Program-made: the position numbers and the translations under genes
In this document: in pieces, positions 1-12,330 of the stretch
Numbering within the stretch: position 1 is the first letter of the stretch
Layout of the letters: every line of letters starts with the position of its first letter
Source: Micrasema longulum
Taxonomy: Eukaryota; Arthropoda; Insecta; Trichoptera; Brachycentridae
DNA length: 64,000 bases
Direction of reading: 5' to 3'
Assembly (NCBI GenBank): GCA_022494885.1
Contig: JAGVSM010001340.1
Span: 1-64,000 of the forward strand
The notes under the pieces: generated by a model
Databases searched by the model: none
The model's input: only the letters and a program-made list of their open reading frames with translations
What the model was told of the DNA's origin: nothing

Positions 1-860
1 TCTTAGCTGTTATTTGAAAAAACATTCCATCAATAAGTTGGCTGAGGTCTAATAGCTACTTTTCTATGTCGATGTTAAATGTGCATTTGAATCGACGAGG
101 TCTTTTCCTTAAGGTTGACTGCCATGGCATCATCTGACAACTTCGCGACGCATCTCTGACTCTTTTCTTCTCGTATGAGTATTAGTTTACTGTCTTCCTC
201 CGTGACAATGGAATCAACATTCTTCTTCTCAATTTTTTCGGTCGTCTAGATATTCTGAAATCAGAACAGTGAATAATAATAAGAGTACCAATTTACAAAT
301 TGTACAAGAGTGCGCGTGTAATCTTGAACATTTTATCCCTGCGCACTCATGCACAGCGGACGAACATTATAATATACAAAACATGCTTCTACCTCCATAA
401 AACGCATACTTAAAGTTCTGTCGTTTGATAGCTATGTTCACGCCAGCTGGTGCAGGATTCTCGCGTCGATGGTCTCGCTAACCTCGGGTGACATGTAAAT
501 TAGGAAAAATACACAGTTACTTCAAAATACTATTTATTATCCAAATTCCGCAATGTCACATAAATCACAATTGAAAACAGTTTGAAAAAGTTGAGCGAGC
601 ACAGTCATTAAATACACAAATAAGCTCGAATAAAACCACAGGGTAATCACACCCCCACACGCGTAACACTCGAGGATGCGAACAAGCCTCACCTGTCACT
701 TAGAACCTTCTGTTATCGTCTATAGAGGCTCACTAATCAATGTCATAGAAATAATCATTATTGCAACTGTTCTAAAAGATAACCGCAGTTTCTTTAAATG
801 ATTTTGTAGGTAAACACATTTACCTAATACACGTAACACTCGAGGATGCGTACACTCCTC
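1..860. other. Intergenic DNA, no gene seen
   Basis: No open frame of note and no recognisable repeat. The only structure is a direct repeat of CGTAACACTCGAGGATGCG near 663 and near 833, about 170 bp apart, the second at the edge of the LINE that follows. Confidence 0.5.
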
Positions 861-904
861 GCCTGCTACGGTCTGACTTTCTGTCAGCAACTCTACAAGC
901 GCAC

Positions 905-2950
905 TTCATCATCAGTGGTGCTACAGCCCGTTGCGGGCCCTGGCCTCCTCCGGAATGTGTCTCCATTCGTCCCTGTACCCCGCGGATTTTCTCCAGTTCG
1001 TCAGGCCAATCGCTCTAATGCCACTTTCCACATTATCCAGCCATCTTAATTTTGGTCTGCCTCTGCTTCGTCTGCCTTTCGGAGTGATATAAAGAATCTT
1101 TTTTGGGGTGCGGTTATCATTCATTCTGTGCACATGGCCCAACCATTGTAATCTTCTTATGTTGATGTATTGTGCAATATTGGGTTTGCCATACAGTGCA
1201 TCTAATTCATGATTAAACCGTCTTCTCCACAGTCCATTTTGGTTGACAGCACCGCATATCTTCCTTAATATTTTACTTTCGAATACTAATACCATATTTT
1301 CATCTATTTTGGTCATAACCCAGCATTCGGCACCATTTGTAATGACCGGTCTGAGGAGAGTTTTGTAAATAATGGTCTTAGTTTTTCTATTGAGCAATTT
1401 GGATCCCAGATATTTAAACAAGCCATAATAACATATGTTTGCTGCCGATAGCCGTGCTCTAATCTATAATTGTTTTCATTAGTCATTTCAGTACCTAAAT
1501 ATTTAAAGGAATTGACATTGTCTATGTGGTGTGACCCAACGTCATTTGCCTGTTGTACATAGTTTATTTGTGATATTCTTGCAAACATATATTTAGTCTT
1601 AGATGTATTTCTTTTAAGACCCATGTCATTTGCAGCCATTTCAAGCTTTGAGAAATCATCTTTTAATCCCGGAATAGTTCTGGAGATTAAGTCCATCTGC
1701 ATGAGCTAATATCTGGGTGGTCTTTTTTAAAATAGTTCCCGTTGTTTCTATTCCTGCATCTCTTATGAATTTTTAAAGAGCAATATTAAACAACAGGCAT
1801 AACAGTGCATCACCTTGCTTTTGACCGTTGTACATCTGAGATGGATTTGCTATTTTGAACCTTCACCAAGCATTGTGTTTTAGACATTGTCATTTTAGTG
1901 AGTCTTATTAGCTTTTTAGGAATCCCCAATTCCACCATTGCCTCGTACAGTTTCGATCTCTTGATACTATCATATGCCACTTTGAAGTCAATAAACATGT
2001 AGTGAGTCTCAACGTTATATTCCAGCATCTGTTCCAGTATGATCCTCTATGCAAATATTTGGTCAGTTGTCGATCTATCTGGTTTGAATCCACTCTGGTA
2101 TTGTTCTTCTATATTTTCGACATGTGGGTGAAGTCTTTTAAATAAGAAGGCAGCAAAGACTTTGTACGTTGTGTCTAACAGTGTATACCTCTGTAATTAC
2201 CACAGTTCATGGCATCTCCCTTTTTGTGCAGGGGGCATATAGCACCGATGTTCCAGTCGTCTGGCATCGTTTCCGTTTCCCATATTTTAATCATTAAATC
2301 ATGTAGTTTTGTGCAAACACCACTTCCGCCATATCTGAGCAGTTCTCCAGGGATATTATTATGCCCAGTTGATTTATTGTTTTTAAGACATTTGAGTGAC
2401 ATATTTCATCCAATGTGGGTGGTGTTTCAGTATTATTGTCTTCACTTAAGTCTACATCTATTGTATAACCTATTGTGTCAGAGATTTCATTAAGCAGCTC
2501 ATTAAAATGTTGCATCCAGCGCCTTAGAATATCTGTTTTGTCATTAATAATAATCACCATCTTTTGATCTGCATGCGACAAGTCTTGGTTTAAATTCCTT
2601 TCTCTGTTCATCTGCTTTTGTAAAATTTCCTTGTTTCGGCTTGTGATCTCGTTGTTTCAAGTTCACGTATCTGTCCTTGTTCGTATCGTCTCTTTTTCAC
2701 TTTATGCACCCTTTTCTCCTCTCTTCTCCTCTGTTTATATTCCTCCTCTGCAGCTCTAGTTTTTTTCTGTTACATGGCTAGGTAAGCTTTGTTTTTCTGT
2801 TCAGTCACCTGTTTGCATTCATCATCGAACCAAAGTGACCTTCTCTCTTGCCTCTTTATTCCAAGTACCTCATTGGCCACACTCTTTATTGTGTTTTGAC
2901 ACTAATTCCAAACCTCATTTATATCCTGGTTTTCATTTATGTTTTGTAGG
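905..2950 (-). pseudogene. RTE-type LINE (endonuclease-reverse transcriptase), 5'-truncated and broken
   Basis: Successive minus-strand frames read in order as parts of one RTE-type non-LTR retrotransposon. Near 2690-2860 is the basic linker (WFDDECK, TEQKNKAYLAM, EEEYKQRRREEK). Near 2175-2402 is the start of the reverse transcriptase (NKSTGHNNIPGELL, then DDWN, then CPLHKKGD, NYRGI). Near 1810-2028 is FIDFKVAYDS, near 1500-1700 NTSKTKYM and FKYLG, and 921-1421 holds the C-terminal part (LRKICGAV, RRLQWLGHVHRM, RGRPKLRWLD). At least four frame changes separate these pieces and the catalytic FADD box is not readable, so the copy is dead. The 3' end, read on the minus strand, runs into a short TGATGATGA tail near 905, as RTE elements do. 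A second copy of the same family lies at 51590-52390 on the other strand. The 5' limit is approximate. Confidence 0.85.
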
Positions 2951-4738
2951 GACAAGCGCACTTGCAGACTCCAATATGAAGACTGTGGCTTGTTATTCTC
3001 TAACAAGCTTTCCAAAACCTATTTCAATTACATTTCACAAAAAATAATACTGACATTCTAGTGTCAAACAAAATACTTCCGAGACCCTTTTAAACTATTA
3101 CTAGATTTCTCTTCCCCAATACATCAAATTATACGTGACATCCTAGAACAAAAAATAATAAACTAAACTAGGATATTAATACTCAAGTATATGACAAATG
3201 CCCAGTTCTTTGAAATATTACAAAAAAGTATACACAGTAAAATAAATATCTCATTTTCAGTAGAAAACATTAAAAAGGGCATAAAACAATAATTCACGAT
3301 ATACGACACTTTTGAGGGAAATTTACAATATGAACATGTTGCGAGGCAGAGCAACAACATCAGAAATCACTAGTCGGTATTAAAAAAAAAACAATAAAGT
3401 GCTCTTTGTAAGGCATTATTTTCCCGCCAAATCTTTGGAACGAAGTTGTTCGTGATTTGAATGCGTTCTTTACAAAATTTAAGTATTGATAAATTTAATT
3501 TTGGCCCGAACAGCTAGTGACGTAGATTTGTAATAGAAATAACAACACAAGACTCTCATGAGAGAGTTTCCAGAACCGATAAATATACACATGGCTCGCA
3601 ACGGTCAAATAGAATGATTATTCTCGCACACTGCGCGCTCTTGCACCACTCTACCCTAATGCTATTATTGAGCGTTTTTCGTGACTACAATATTGTATTA
3701 GCTGCCGCGGTTTATTCCCGACGTAGGTATTTAGTATAGGTAGGTACGTAGCGCCATTTAAGTACGACGGTACCCCGAGGGCGCTTTACAAAAGTTAAAA
3801 TATTTCATATTTACTTCATTACTAAGGACTCGTTCAAACGATTTAGAGAACCGGGCTAGTATTCTAAATACACGAGATAATACGGCCGCGTGAGCGTTTG
3901 GAATTCCAGTCCTGGTGGGGTTTAAAGTTTTTTTTCCGAAACATCTCTTCACTCCACAATTTCGCACCTCTGCCTCTGCCGGGAGAGCGCTCCGTGATCT
4001 ACGACGACCGTGACAGGACGAGACCTGCAACCGCAAATGCACGCTCGCCGAATTTAATGCGCCGAGCGCTGAGCCGCTCGGTGTTTTGTTTCATACAACT
4101 TGGCGCTGAAAATTCCCACTCGTGACTCGTGACATGTATTTCATACTACCATGAATTTTTTTTCCAAAATACGTTATTTTTAACTGTATCATAATTCACC
4201 GAAGTAAATACTTATATATATTAAATTATTATTATTATGTATTTTAAATTCTTTAGAAATTTTAATCTACGTAAAAGCATGTGTTTACATTTTTTATTTA
4301 AAATTTATTCACACCACCATGTTATATCATTGAACACTCCCGAAAGCGTATCGATAAAATTCGATAAACTCTTCTACGTTAAAAAAGCATCTTGCTGAAA
4401 ATTAGTGTCTGAGAAATATAAATATTATGCAAAGAGTCGCGACAAAAAATAAGTGTGGTAAGTTAAGTATTCGTTATTTTATACCTACAGATAAAAATAA
4501 TTCCAAACTCTCGAGAAGTTATTAAAAAAAATTACGTATCTACTATAAAATTATCGAATTTAAATAACCATGAATAACTCTTTATTTTTTTTATATAGTA
4601 GCATAAATTAAATACATTTTTAGATTGAAAAAAATACATCATAATGTACTTTCCAAATAAGCCAAAAAAAAAAAGTTCGAAATGAAAAATAAACACTTAA
4701 AACTGAAAATACATATTTGATCTTAGAGCGACAATCTA
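2951..4738. other. Intergenic AT-rich DNA, no gene seen
   Basis: Only short chance frames. 3750-4125 is locally more GC-rich with an overlapping open frame on each strand, but neither resembles a known protein and no splice or start context supports one. Confidence 0.45.
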
Positions 4739-5502
4739 TCTATATATATAAAAATGAATCGCCGTGTTGTGTCTCGCAAAAACTCGAAAATGGCTAGCTT
4801 AAAGTTTACAAATAATAATATCTTTAATATGTTGAGTGGAAAAAAGTTAGAAGCATGTATGTGCTTTCATCGATTTTCCAGGGTTGCATTCGACTGAAAT
4901 GCATATATTAAAAAATTAGGAACATATTGTTCTTTTTGCATATTAAAAAAGTTTGAATTTTAACGTTTACAAACAACAATTATTTTTAATAGATGATAAA
5001 TTGAATTTTGTTTTTACAATTTCTTAATTTCTACATATGAACAGATTTTTTACGTATTTTGAGTAATGCTTAAATAATTTTGACCGATATTTGATACATT
5101 TTTTAAAAACGGATTCTTACACAAAATACACCACTGTCGGTAAATAGCGCAGAGTTTGACATTAGCAAAAAGAATTTTGTATTTGAAAAAATATACATTT
5201 TATGGTTTAGAATTCAACCATAAGCAAGTACCATAAACAAGTACCTACCTGCTTAAATTCATTATTTGAATATAAATGATTTTTAGTTTTAGAATGCAAT
5301 CATACACTTTGCAATGAAAAGTCTTTTTTCTTTTATACGGACAGTTTTTACACACTTTTACTACACAATTAGGCATTTTTCTTCCATTCTACTATCCATT
5401 TTGTTGAATGGTGATACTAATTATTCTGAGCATTTTTACAAGTACAAAACGTTTGCTTTTCGTTTGCTTGCTTTTATTTATGCAATTTTAGAAAACAAAA
5501 CA

Positions 5503-7430
5503 TGCTGGGCAAAATTATCTCCACTTGTTGACAATTTTGCCCACAGTTTTATCATCCTTATCATACGGTTTATTACTTCTTTTTGGGCGAAAAAAACTGT
5601 TTATGTTTAAACAATAGCATCATTGAGGCATCAACATTATAAAATCAATGCAAAAAACCGGTGGGCAAAATTGTCGACTATTTCCTCAATTTTTCTATAC
5701 AATGTGGATTTGTGGGCCAGAGTTGGCACATAATTGGATTTTAACAAAACCAAAGGAGTTCATCTCGAATCCTTTAATTTGTTCGTGTTTGACTATGCAT
5801 AAGCCATTTTTTTTTTTTTACAAACCATTTCAGTTCTGACGCGATTTTTGTAACTAAGGGAGCTTGCCCCCAAAACGATTTTTCTTTAAATGTGTATGTA
5901 GAAAAAAAAACGATCTTTATTTTTTTTTGTACAGCGTGCAATTATTTGCTATATTACCTATACTTTGAAATTGTATTTTATGTACAGAATTCATAATATT
6001 TTGTATGTTTTATTTTCTTCTTTAGACTGTTAAAAATATTTATACAAAAAACATTTAAAATAAAAAATAAGTCTTCATAATTTCACAAAAAGCTGGCAAA
6101 TTAAATAAATAAAACTTTCTAAAATGTGGTCCGATATTCTTACATTTTTTTTAATGGTTTAAATTATTTTTGAATGGTAGATATTAAAATTGGTTTTTGT
6201 AAGACAATTTTTAATTTACTCACAGAAAATGACTCAATCTTGCAGTTTTTAAGATTTACATTGAATTTATGAAAACCTCGACGCAAGATTACAGGTTCAG
6301 GTAAAGATTTCACTATATTCCAATTAAATACATCAGCAATATCCTCAACTTGAGATCACACAAAGCTCCATTACGTTTGCGTCTTATAAATGACATAACA
6401 ATATTAAAATTGTGGTAGTTGATGCGCTGATAACTTAACCGACATAATATTTGTCATTTTGCGTATCAACAGAGTTAAATTTTACTAAAACGAAAGCGTC
6501 TTCTTCACCGCTATTAATTTCAAGCGGATCAGACACTGTTTTATCGTTTTCCTCGGCCGAAGATTCGGAAGCACGTTGTTCATATTCGTCGTAATGACTT
6601 ATGATAAATGTCTCGAAATCTGTTTATTCATCAACTGAGTAGGCATCAAAGTCTGTTGTTTCCGTGTCGCTGTGACATTTTTTTCAATGTTCTCCTCTAT
6701 AAGGTGTAGGTATCTTTTCATCCTGATGGCAGAGAAAAATCGGATGGATTGTTTACCAATTGCTGTGTGGTATAAAAAGTTTAAATGAACAGAATAACAG
6801 GCTTGTCATTTTCACCGTGTATTTGAGTTGAAACCCCCATCAGGTTTTTTAATCTTATTTGTTAAATCTTTGTCAAAAAATCTGATTTATATTTGAACAA
6901 AACATCCCGTTACCTCGTTTAAAATCATGTTTTTGCCATTTTCTTTTATATTTTCTACTTTCTTGGATAATGTTTTTTCAATGTAGTATGTAGCGACAAC
7001 CCTAGACGTGGGCAAAATTGTCAAAACACTAGCTAAGAAATCTAAGAAAATTTTTCCCCCTTAAATATCTATTGTGTTTGTTCAAATAGACATACAGAAA
7101 TACAATGTATAGCGTCTTTATTATGTATGCAATGAAATATATAAAACTTACTTGCCTCCTTTCAACACAAACTCCGCAACAAAAAAAGTTTTGACAATTT
7201 TTGTAGATATACACAAACAGACCTTTAAGTTCAACTTCAAATTTCAAGTGATCAACTGAAGCTGGCGGTAAACTAAATATTTAGTTTTGCCATGGAACTA
7301 TCAAAATATACTTACCAAATGTAATTTTTATGATACCAGTAACTTTTCTTACTTTAAAACTTGATTTTGTTAAGGATTTTGGCAGTGGGCAAAATTGTCA
7401 TGGCTGGGCAAAATTGTTATGTTTGACGGT
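5503..7430. repeat. Foreign insert in the Helitron with repeated GGGCAAAATTGTC motif
   Basis: The word GGGCAAAATT[GA]T[CT] occurs near 5506, 5655, 7010, 7390 and 7407 in direct orientation and near 5543 in inverted orientation (GACAATTTTGCCCAC). The inverted copy at 5543 and the direct copies near 7390-7420 bracket the decayed coding remnant at 6200-6690. They could be terminal or subterminal repeats of a DNA transposon that inserted in, or was captured by, the Helitron. The exact ends cannot be fixed. Confidence 0.45.
6200..6690 (-). pseudogene. Decayed transposon-type ORF with a YYVG motif
   Basis: Read on the minus strand, the region gives acidic, coding-like pieces between stops: DFETFIISHYDEYEQRASES, then EENDKTVSDPLEINSGEEDA, then FVLVKFNSVD and KYYVG. 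Farther on come SLPEPVILRRG-like and FSVS pieces. A layout of acidic stretch, F-VL-V-KF, YYVG-VI and then LPEP resembles unnamed transposon-linked proteins frequent in insect genomes (memory of family appearance only). At least three stops or frame changes make it non-functional. It lies inside the Helitron, between copies of the GGGCAAAATTGTC motif, so it probably belongs to that inserted element. Confidence 0.4.
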
Positions 7431-8600
7431 AGTGATTTTTGCACGATTTTGATTTGAGTACGACGAGGCCCCTTAGCCAATCACACGAAGAGATAAAACG
7501 AAAACTTAACCCCCATTACGAACAAATAAATAGCTCAAAAAAGGCAAAAATAAATAACGTGTGTCCTTATTAACGAAAAAATGTTTGCTGAAGCTTATAG
7601 CAGGCAAGCCAACGTTCAAGAATATTAATATTTTTTTGTTTTGGAATTCAATCATAAACAAGTACCTAAGTACCTACTTATCAATGAAAAGTCTTTTTCC
7701 TTTGAAACGGACAGTTTTTGCACGCTTTCACGACACAATCAGGAATTTTCCTTTTCATTTACTTTGGTTTCAAATTTAATGTAAAGCTCACGTCAAAGCA
7801 CGGCTGGCGGTTAAATAATGGCTAAATTCGCGTTGAGCATGAGTTGAGTGTCATAATGTTAGAAGGCTCAGGGTAAAACGCGGTCTGATTTTTCTTCATT
7901 AACACGTATTCACGTATTTTCTCCATAGATTTTGGCACTAGAGTAGTGGTTTTTGCTCGATTTTAATTTGAGCACAATCAGGCGTCTTAGCCAATCACAT
8001 GTGGAGATGAAACGATAAACAAATCCTTGTTACAAATATATAAATAGCTCAAAAAAGGCAAAAATAAATAACGTGTGCCCTTATTAACGAAAAAACGTTT
8101 GCTGAAGCTTATAGCAGGCAAGCCAACGTTCAAGAATATTAATATTTTTTTGTTTTGGAATTCAATCATAAACAAGTACCTAAGTACCTACTTATCAATG
8201 AAAAGTCTTTTTCCTTTGAAACGGACAGTTTTTGCACGCTTTCACGACACAATAAGGAATTTTTCTTTTCATTTACTTTGGTTTCAAATTTAATGTAAAG
8301 CTCACGTCAAAGCACGGCTGGCGGTTAAATAATGGCTAAATTCGCGTTGAGCATGAGTTGAGTGTCATAATGTTAAAAGGCTCAGATTTTTGCTCGATTT
8401 TAATTTGAGCACCAGCAGGCGTCTTAGCCAATCACATGTGGAGATAAAACGATAAACAAATCCTTTTTACAAATATATAAATAGCTCAAAAAAGTCTAAA
8501 ATAAATAACGTTTGTAATTAATTACAAAAAAATGTTTGTTCAACCAGCTAATAGCAGGCAAGTCAACGTTCTGGCAGGACAACGTCTGTCGGGTCAGCTA
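7430..8600 (+). repeat. Tandem repeat of about 0.5 kb in the Helitron 3' part
   Basis: Three successive units: about 7430-7940, 7944-8386 and a partial third from 8387 to the Helitron end. Units 1 and 2 contain nearly identical 72-codon frames 514 bp apart (7561 and 8075), with differences only at a few bases. Each unit has TTTTGAGCTATTTAT-like and GCAGGCAAGCCAACGTTC-like segments also found in the Helitron copy at 56050-56117. The frames are repeat sequence, not genes. Confidence 0.75.
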
Positions 8601-8619
8601 GTGAGAGAATAAAGGCAAA

Positions 8620-9180
8620 TTGTGATTCCAAAAAATATTTATTCTTTCGGATGCACCCATTAGTTAACGCTTGTATTAGTCATCCAAACAAAGCGAGACT
8701 TTATTTTGGTAAATATCTGGGAATACCTATATCCATGGCATCACATCTTGTTTATTTATCGTGTATATGGGGATTCACTACAAACAAACTAATTTCTGAA
8801 ATTCAAGTTCTTCAAAACAGAGCTTTGAGAAACATTCTTGGTCTGCCTTAGAATACACATGTAAAAGATATTTACAGTCAAACAAAAATACTTCCTTTTA
8901 AAGTAATACTTATGCATAATATCACAAACACCATGTTAAAAATTTTGAATTTCTCAACTCATACAAATTTAAAGTAAATTTTTAATAGCGATATCCATAG
9001 CCCAATACACGCAGCTCGAAAAACCTGCATATACCAAAATTTCATTCTACCAAGTTTGGTAAAAAGTCCTTGAAGAATATCTCTCGAACTACCGACCAAA
9101 ATTAAATAAAAAAATGCGTAAATTACAAAGCGTGGCTCTCAAGGCCTTTTACCTAAACCTTTTCTTGAAAGATCTGAGTA
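8620..9180 (+). pseudogene. Non-LTR retrotransposon RT C-terminal fragment
   Basis: The frame at 8651-8851 reads SHLVYLSCIWGF, then LQNRALRNILGLP, the end-of-RT region of jockey-type LINEs in which a row of NRALR residues precedes IYNxTKILP. After a stop the same frame goes on with DIYSQTKILPFKVI. The upstream catalytic part is missing, and the Helitron ends just before it. Dead fragment. Confidence 0.6.
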
Positions 9181-9209
9181 GAAATTATTTTTAAAAGCTT
9201 CTTTTTCTT

Positions 9210-9595
9210 CTTCTTGGTTCTTGGCAAATAGTTGGGATTTCGTGAGCAATGGTATAGGGGATTCTAGAGCTGTCCATTCCATTGACGTAATCTCTCCATA
9301 ATCTATTTACCATGCCTTGGGTATCGCAAGTCCGTCTAACTTCTTGACTCCGCATCCTGTTCCTTAGGATTTTCTCTGCAAGTTATTTAGTTTTTGTACA
9401 TAATCTTACGATTGTTTTTTCTCTCTCTGTCTATCCTCGCTTCTATTCCATGCACCATGATCGGTTTGACACACGTTTTGTTTATATGAATCTCATTTCC
9501 AATCCGCGTGTGTTCATCGTACCATACGACATTTCTTAGGCATCCAGATGGATGAGATGGATATGTTCTAATCATAATCATCACTGCCACTATGG
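9210..9595 (-). pseudogene. Possible RTE-type LINE 3' fragment
   Basis: The minus strand gives TCVKPIMVHGIEARI and RKIMYKN, followed in another frame by WIDYGEITSMEWTALESP-like text. Position and spelling fit the YGAE-W region that follows the RT of RTE-type elements. Very degenerate, so the assignment is tentative. Confidence 0.35.
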
Positions 9596-9619
9596 CTGCA
9601 CCGTCTGCGTGGCATGTGA

Positions 9620-11090
9620 TGTTAACGACCTTATCTCCCTTAGTCGATTTACTACTTCCTTCATTCTTGAAAATGTTTTTATATATTTATTCTGCTTGTA
9701 AAGGAAAAGGTATCTGGCTTATGTATTGTTGCGTCATATTTAATTATAAAGGTGCTAAACTTGCGTTGTTTCTTTGTCGTTCTCAGGGGTAATTTATTAA
9801 CGTTTTTATCAAATTATTTAGTGGGGAGGAAAATGAGTCTAAAAATAAAGAATTCATTAAGTCTAGCGAGGGAATGTTTATCAGGGGTGCCACAAGGGTC
9901 TATATTGGGTCCTAAATTGTATATAATTTATGTATCAGTGATTTGCAACGTTTTTAAAGAAGTAAGGAGATTTATTTTTGCAGATGACACCGCACTAGTT
10001 ATTTCCAATAAAAACCTATTAGAATTACAAGAGATATTGCAAAGTGATTTCAATAAATTGTTAAAATGGGCTCGTGACTATTGCCTCATTATAAATGCAG
10101 AAAAGACTAAATGCTTATACATAAAATCTCCTCATGCCAAAAAATATGTTTTGCCTAATATTATTGCTCATTGCACAAATTGCTTGCATGATGGTATTTC
10201 TAACACATGTAATTGTGAACTCATAGATTTTGTGGAGGAGTATAAGTATTTGGGTATTTTTATTGATCATAATTTTAAATGGGATCGTCATATATTTCAA
10301 CTTTGTGATCGATTGCGGACTCTTGTGAGTACTTTTTATAAGTTACCTATCTTTTATTTTGCCTAAAATCACTCTTAAAATTATTTATTTTTCTTTAGTA
10401 GAATCAATAATAAGATATGGTATAAAGTCGTGGGGACATTCGACTAAAACTAATATTAAAATGATCCAGGGTCTACAGTATTCTATAGTTAAGCGAATTG
10501 TACCTGCAGAGATTTACGAACAAAGAAGTAATAATGATCTCCTGTACAAAACAATCAAAACTCTGCCTGTTCGAGGACTACTGTGGCTTTGCATCATTTT
10601 GGAACAATTTAATAGTAATACATTCAAGTTTCCTCTCAAACATAACCATAATACACGCTTCACGTCAAATGATGGCTTGGTAGTACCAAAAGTATGTAAT
10701 AAATATGGAAATAGAACTCTCAAATATTTGGTACCTAGAATTTTTATTTATTACCAAAAGAACTTAAATTTAACTCACATTGTAACAAGAGCAAAATAAA
10801 AGAGTGGCAACTCGATCAAGAGTTCATATATGAATAGTAGCTTAGGTGTAAGTATTTAAATTTTTTATATATTTTCTTGTATTTAAAAAATAAATTTATA
10901 TATTATTATTTGTATTAACATGTTTACTCTGATCTTTCCGGCTGTTAATTTTTATCTGTTATTTATTGTTTTTATAAATGTAAATAATATTACTAAGTCA
11001 GTATAAATATAATCTTCACCAACAAGCTACAAAAAGTGGCTTGGTGGGATTTTAGTTTTAGTAAAAATATAACAAGTGAAATTTTTTTTA
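9620..11090 (+). pseudogene. Jockey-like LINE, 5'-truncated, with 3' UTR
   Basis: Frame 9752-10366 contains RT landmarks in order: NLLTFLSNYLVGRK, CLSGVPQGSILGPKLYIIY, then FADDTALVIS with the two catalytic aspartates, then LLKWARDYCLIINAEKTKCL and YKYLGIFIDHNFKWDRHI. A frame change near 10360 leads into 10359-10799 (VESIIRYGIKSWG, then IVKRIVPAE), the normal C-terminal continuation. A 3' UTR of about 280 bp follows, with the segment AAAGTGGCTTGGTGGG near 11033. The upstream finger domain is broken and no endonuclease is seen. Confidence 0.8.
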
Positions 11091-11893
11091 AATTGTAAAA
11101 ATGTAGAATTATGCTATTAAATTAAAAAATATCTTAAAGAATTATGGCGTGAATTGTGTATTTTCACAAGTCAAGAATCACGTTGAAAATATAATATATA
11201 TATATTAAGAGCAATTTTTTACGGTTCTGATGATGACGTATGACAATAAATAATTTGATTTTTTTTGTTTAAAAAAAAAAATACGTGCTAAAAAAATGCT
11301 TATATTATTTAAGTCCCGAATTAAGTTTTTGTAACTCCTGGGAATGTAATTCATATGTATTACACTAGTAAAATACTTAGTGTTCTATAATTTATAAATA
11401 AATTAAAAAATTCTAGCGTCCAGCTTGTATGAAACGAAACACGGTTGATGAATTTTCTGGGCAGGGAAAAATTCATGATTTATTGATTGTATTTCCATTT
11501 ACATTACTTAGTAAGTAGGTACCAGTGCTGCAGTACTATATATTACGTAGTCACATGTTACGAGACGGTTTATCGCATCCGCAGTTCAAACTGGCACATT
11601 CGCGGTAGGTACCCATTTAATTTTATATATTATACCGTGGCGTAAGGTGTCAGTCGCGGCAATCAGGAGCAGGAGCAGGAGCAAGGGCCAGGGTGATGGA
11701 TGTTGAAGGTTTGTGTTGAGCAATTTGGAGGAATCCAATTAATTTATGAGTTTTTTCTGATTAATTCGGTAAACGTGAGCGACATAGGTACACTCCTGCA
11801 GTCTGCAGTGTGGAAACCTCCAGCTGCGAGTTACGAAGGTACTCGTACCCACTTGCAATATTGCATGATCAACATTTATGATTACCGCACCAT
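11091..11893. other. AT-rich spacer, no gene seen
   Basis: Low-complexity A/T runs and a short GGAGCA run near 11665. Two overlapping frames at 11700-12002 share no resemblance with known proteins and run into the Tc1 element, so they are not called. Confidence 0.4.
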
Positions 11894-11934
11894 GTACCCA
11901 TGTACCCAGGTACCCAGGTACCCAGGTACCCAGG
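11894..11934. repeat. Short tandem repeat of (GGTACCCA)n
   Basis: About five copies of the octamer GTACCCAG, the first slightly varied. Confidence 0.9.
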
Positions 11935-12330
11935 ATAGCTTCATAATTTAATTGATTTCGATGTAAGTACACCGCAAGACAAATAAATTTACGAGTTCTC
12001 AAAAAAAACTAAAATTGACATATAATGAATTATTCTTGATATTTAATTAGTTTTTTTTATATTGTTTGACATATGTGATGACTACTCGTTATTTCAAGGT
12101 TAAAATAAAAATCTTACTCATGAATTGTACTTAGAAATTGCCATTATATATCAGGTATCAGATTACCCGAACCTTAGAGACCCATAACGGTTCATTTATG
12201 GTCGAGTGTTTGTGATGGAATAATAAAAGACATGTTATTTTTTAATTCATATTTAAGAAGTAGGTTCTTATCGCTTTATTTTAAATTAAAGTATTTTACA
12301 TTTAAACATATTTATAACATTTAAAAATAT

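Larger units (their letters stand above)
4739..8601 (+). mobile_element. Non-autonomous Helitron
   Basis: The 5' end reads TCTATATATATAAAAATG from 4739, a start I know from lepidopteran Helitrons. The 3' end is CTAG at 8598-8601, followed by T and preceded by a short hairpin (GGACAACGTCTGTCGGG). It sits between A and T without target duplication, as expected. No Rep/helicase ORF is present, so the copy depends on others. The last 1.2 kb consists of tandem copies of a unit of about 0.5 kb, and a related piece lies near 5290-5400, which suggests internal amplification. The middle (about 5500-7430) carries unrelated material annotated separately. A second copy of the family ends at 56117. Confidence 0.8.

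Noticed and set aside
7561..8293. Duplicated small genes of 72 codons
   Set aside because: They are tandem Helitron units; nucleotide similarity extends well outside the frames.
11700..12002. Small ORFs around the GGTACCCA repeat
   Set aside because: They translate the tandem repeat and run into the transposon end.
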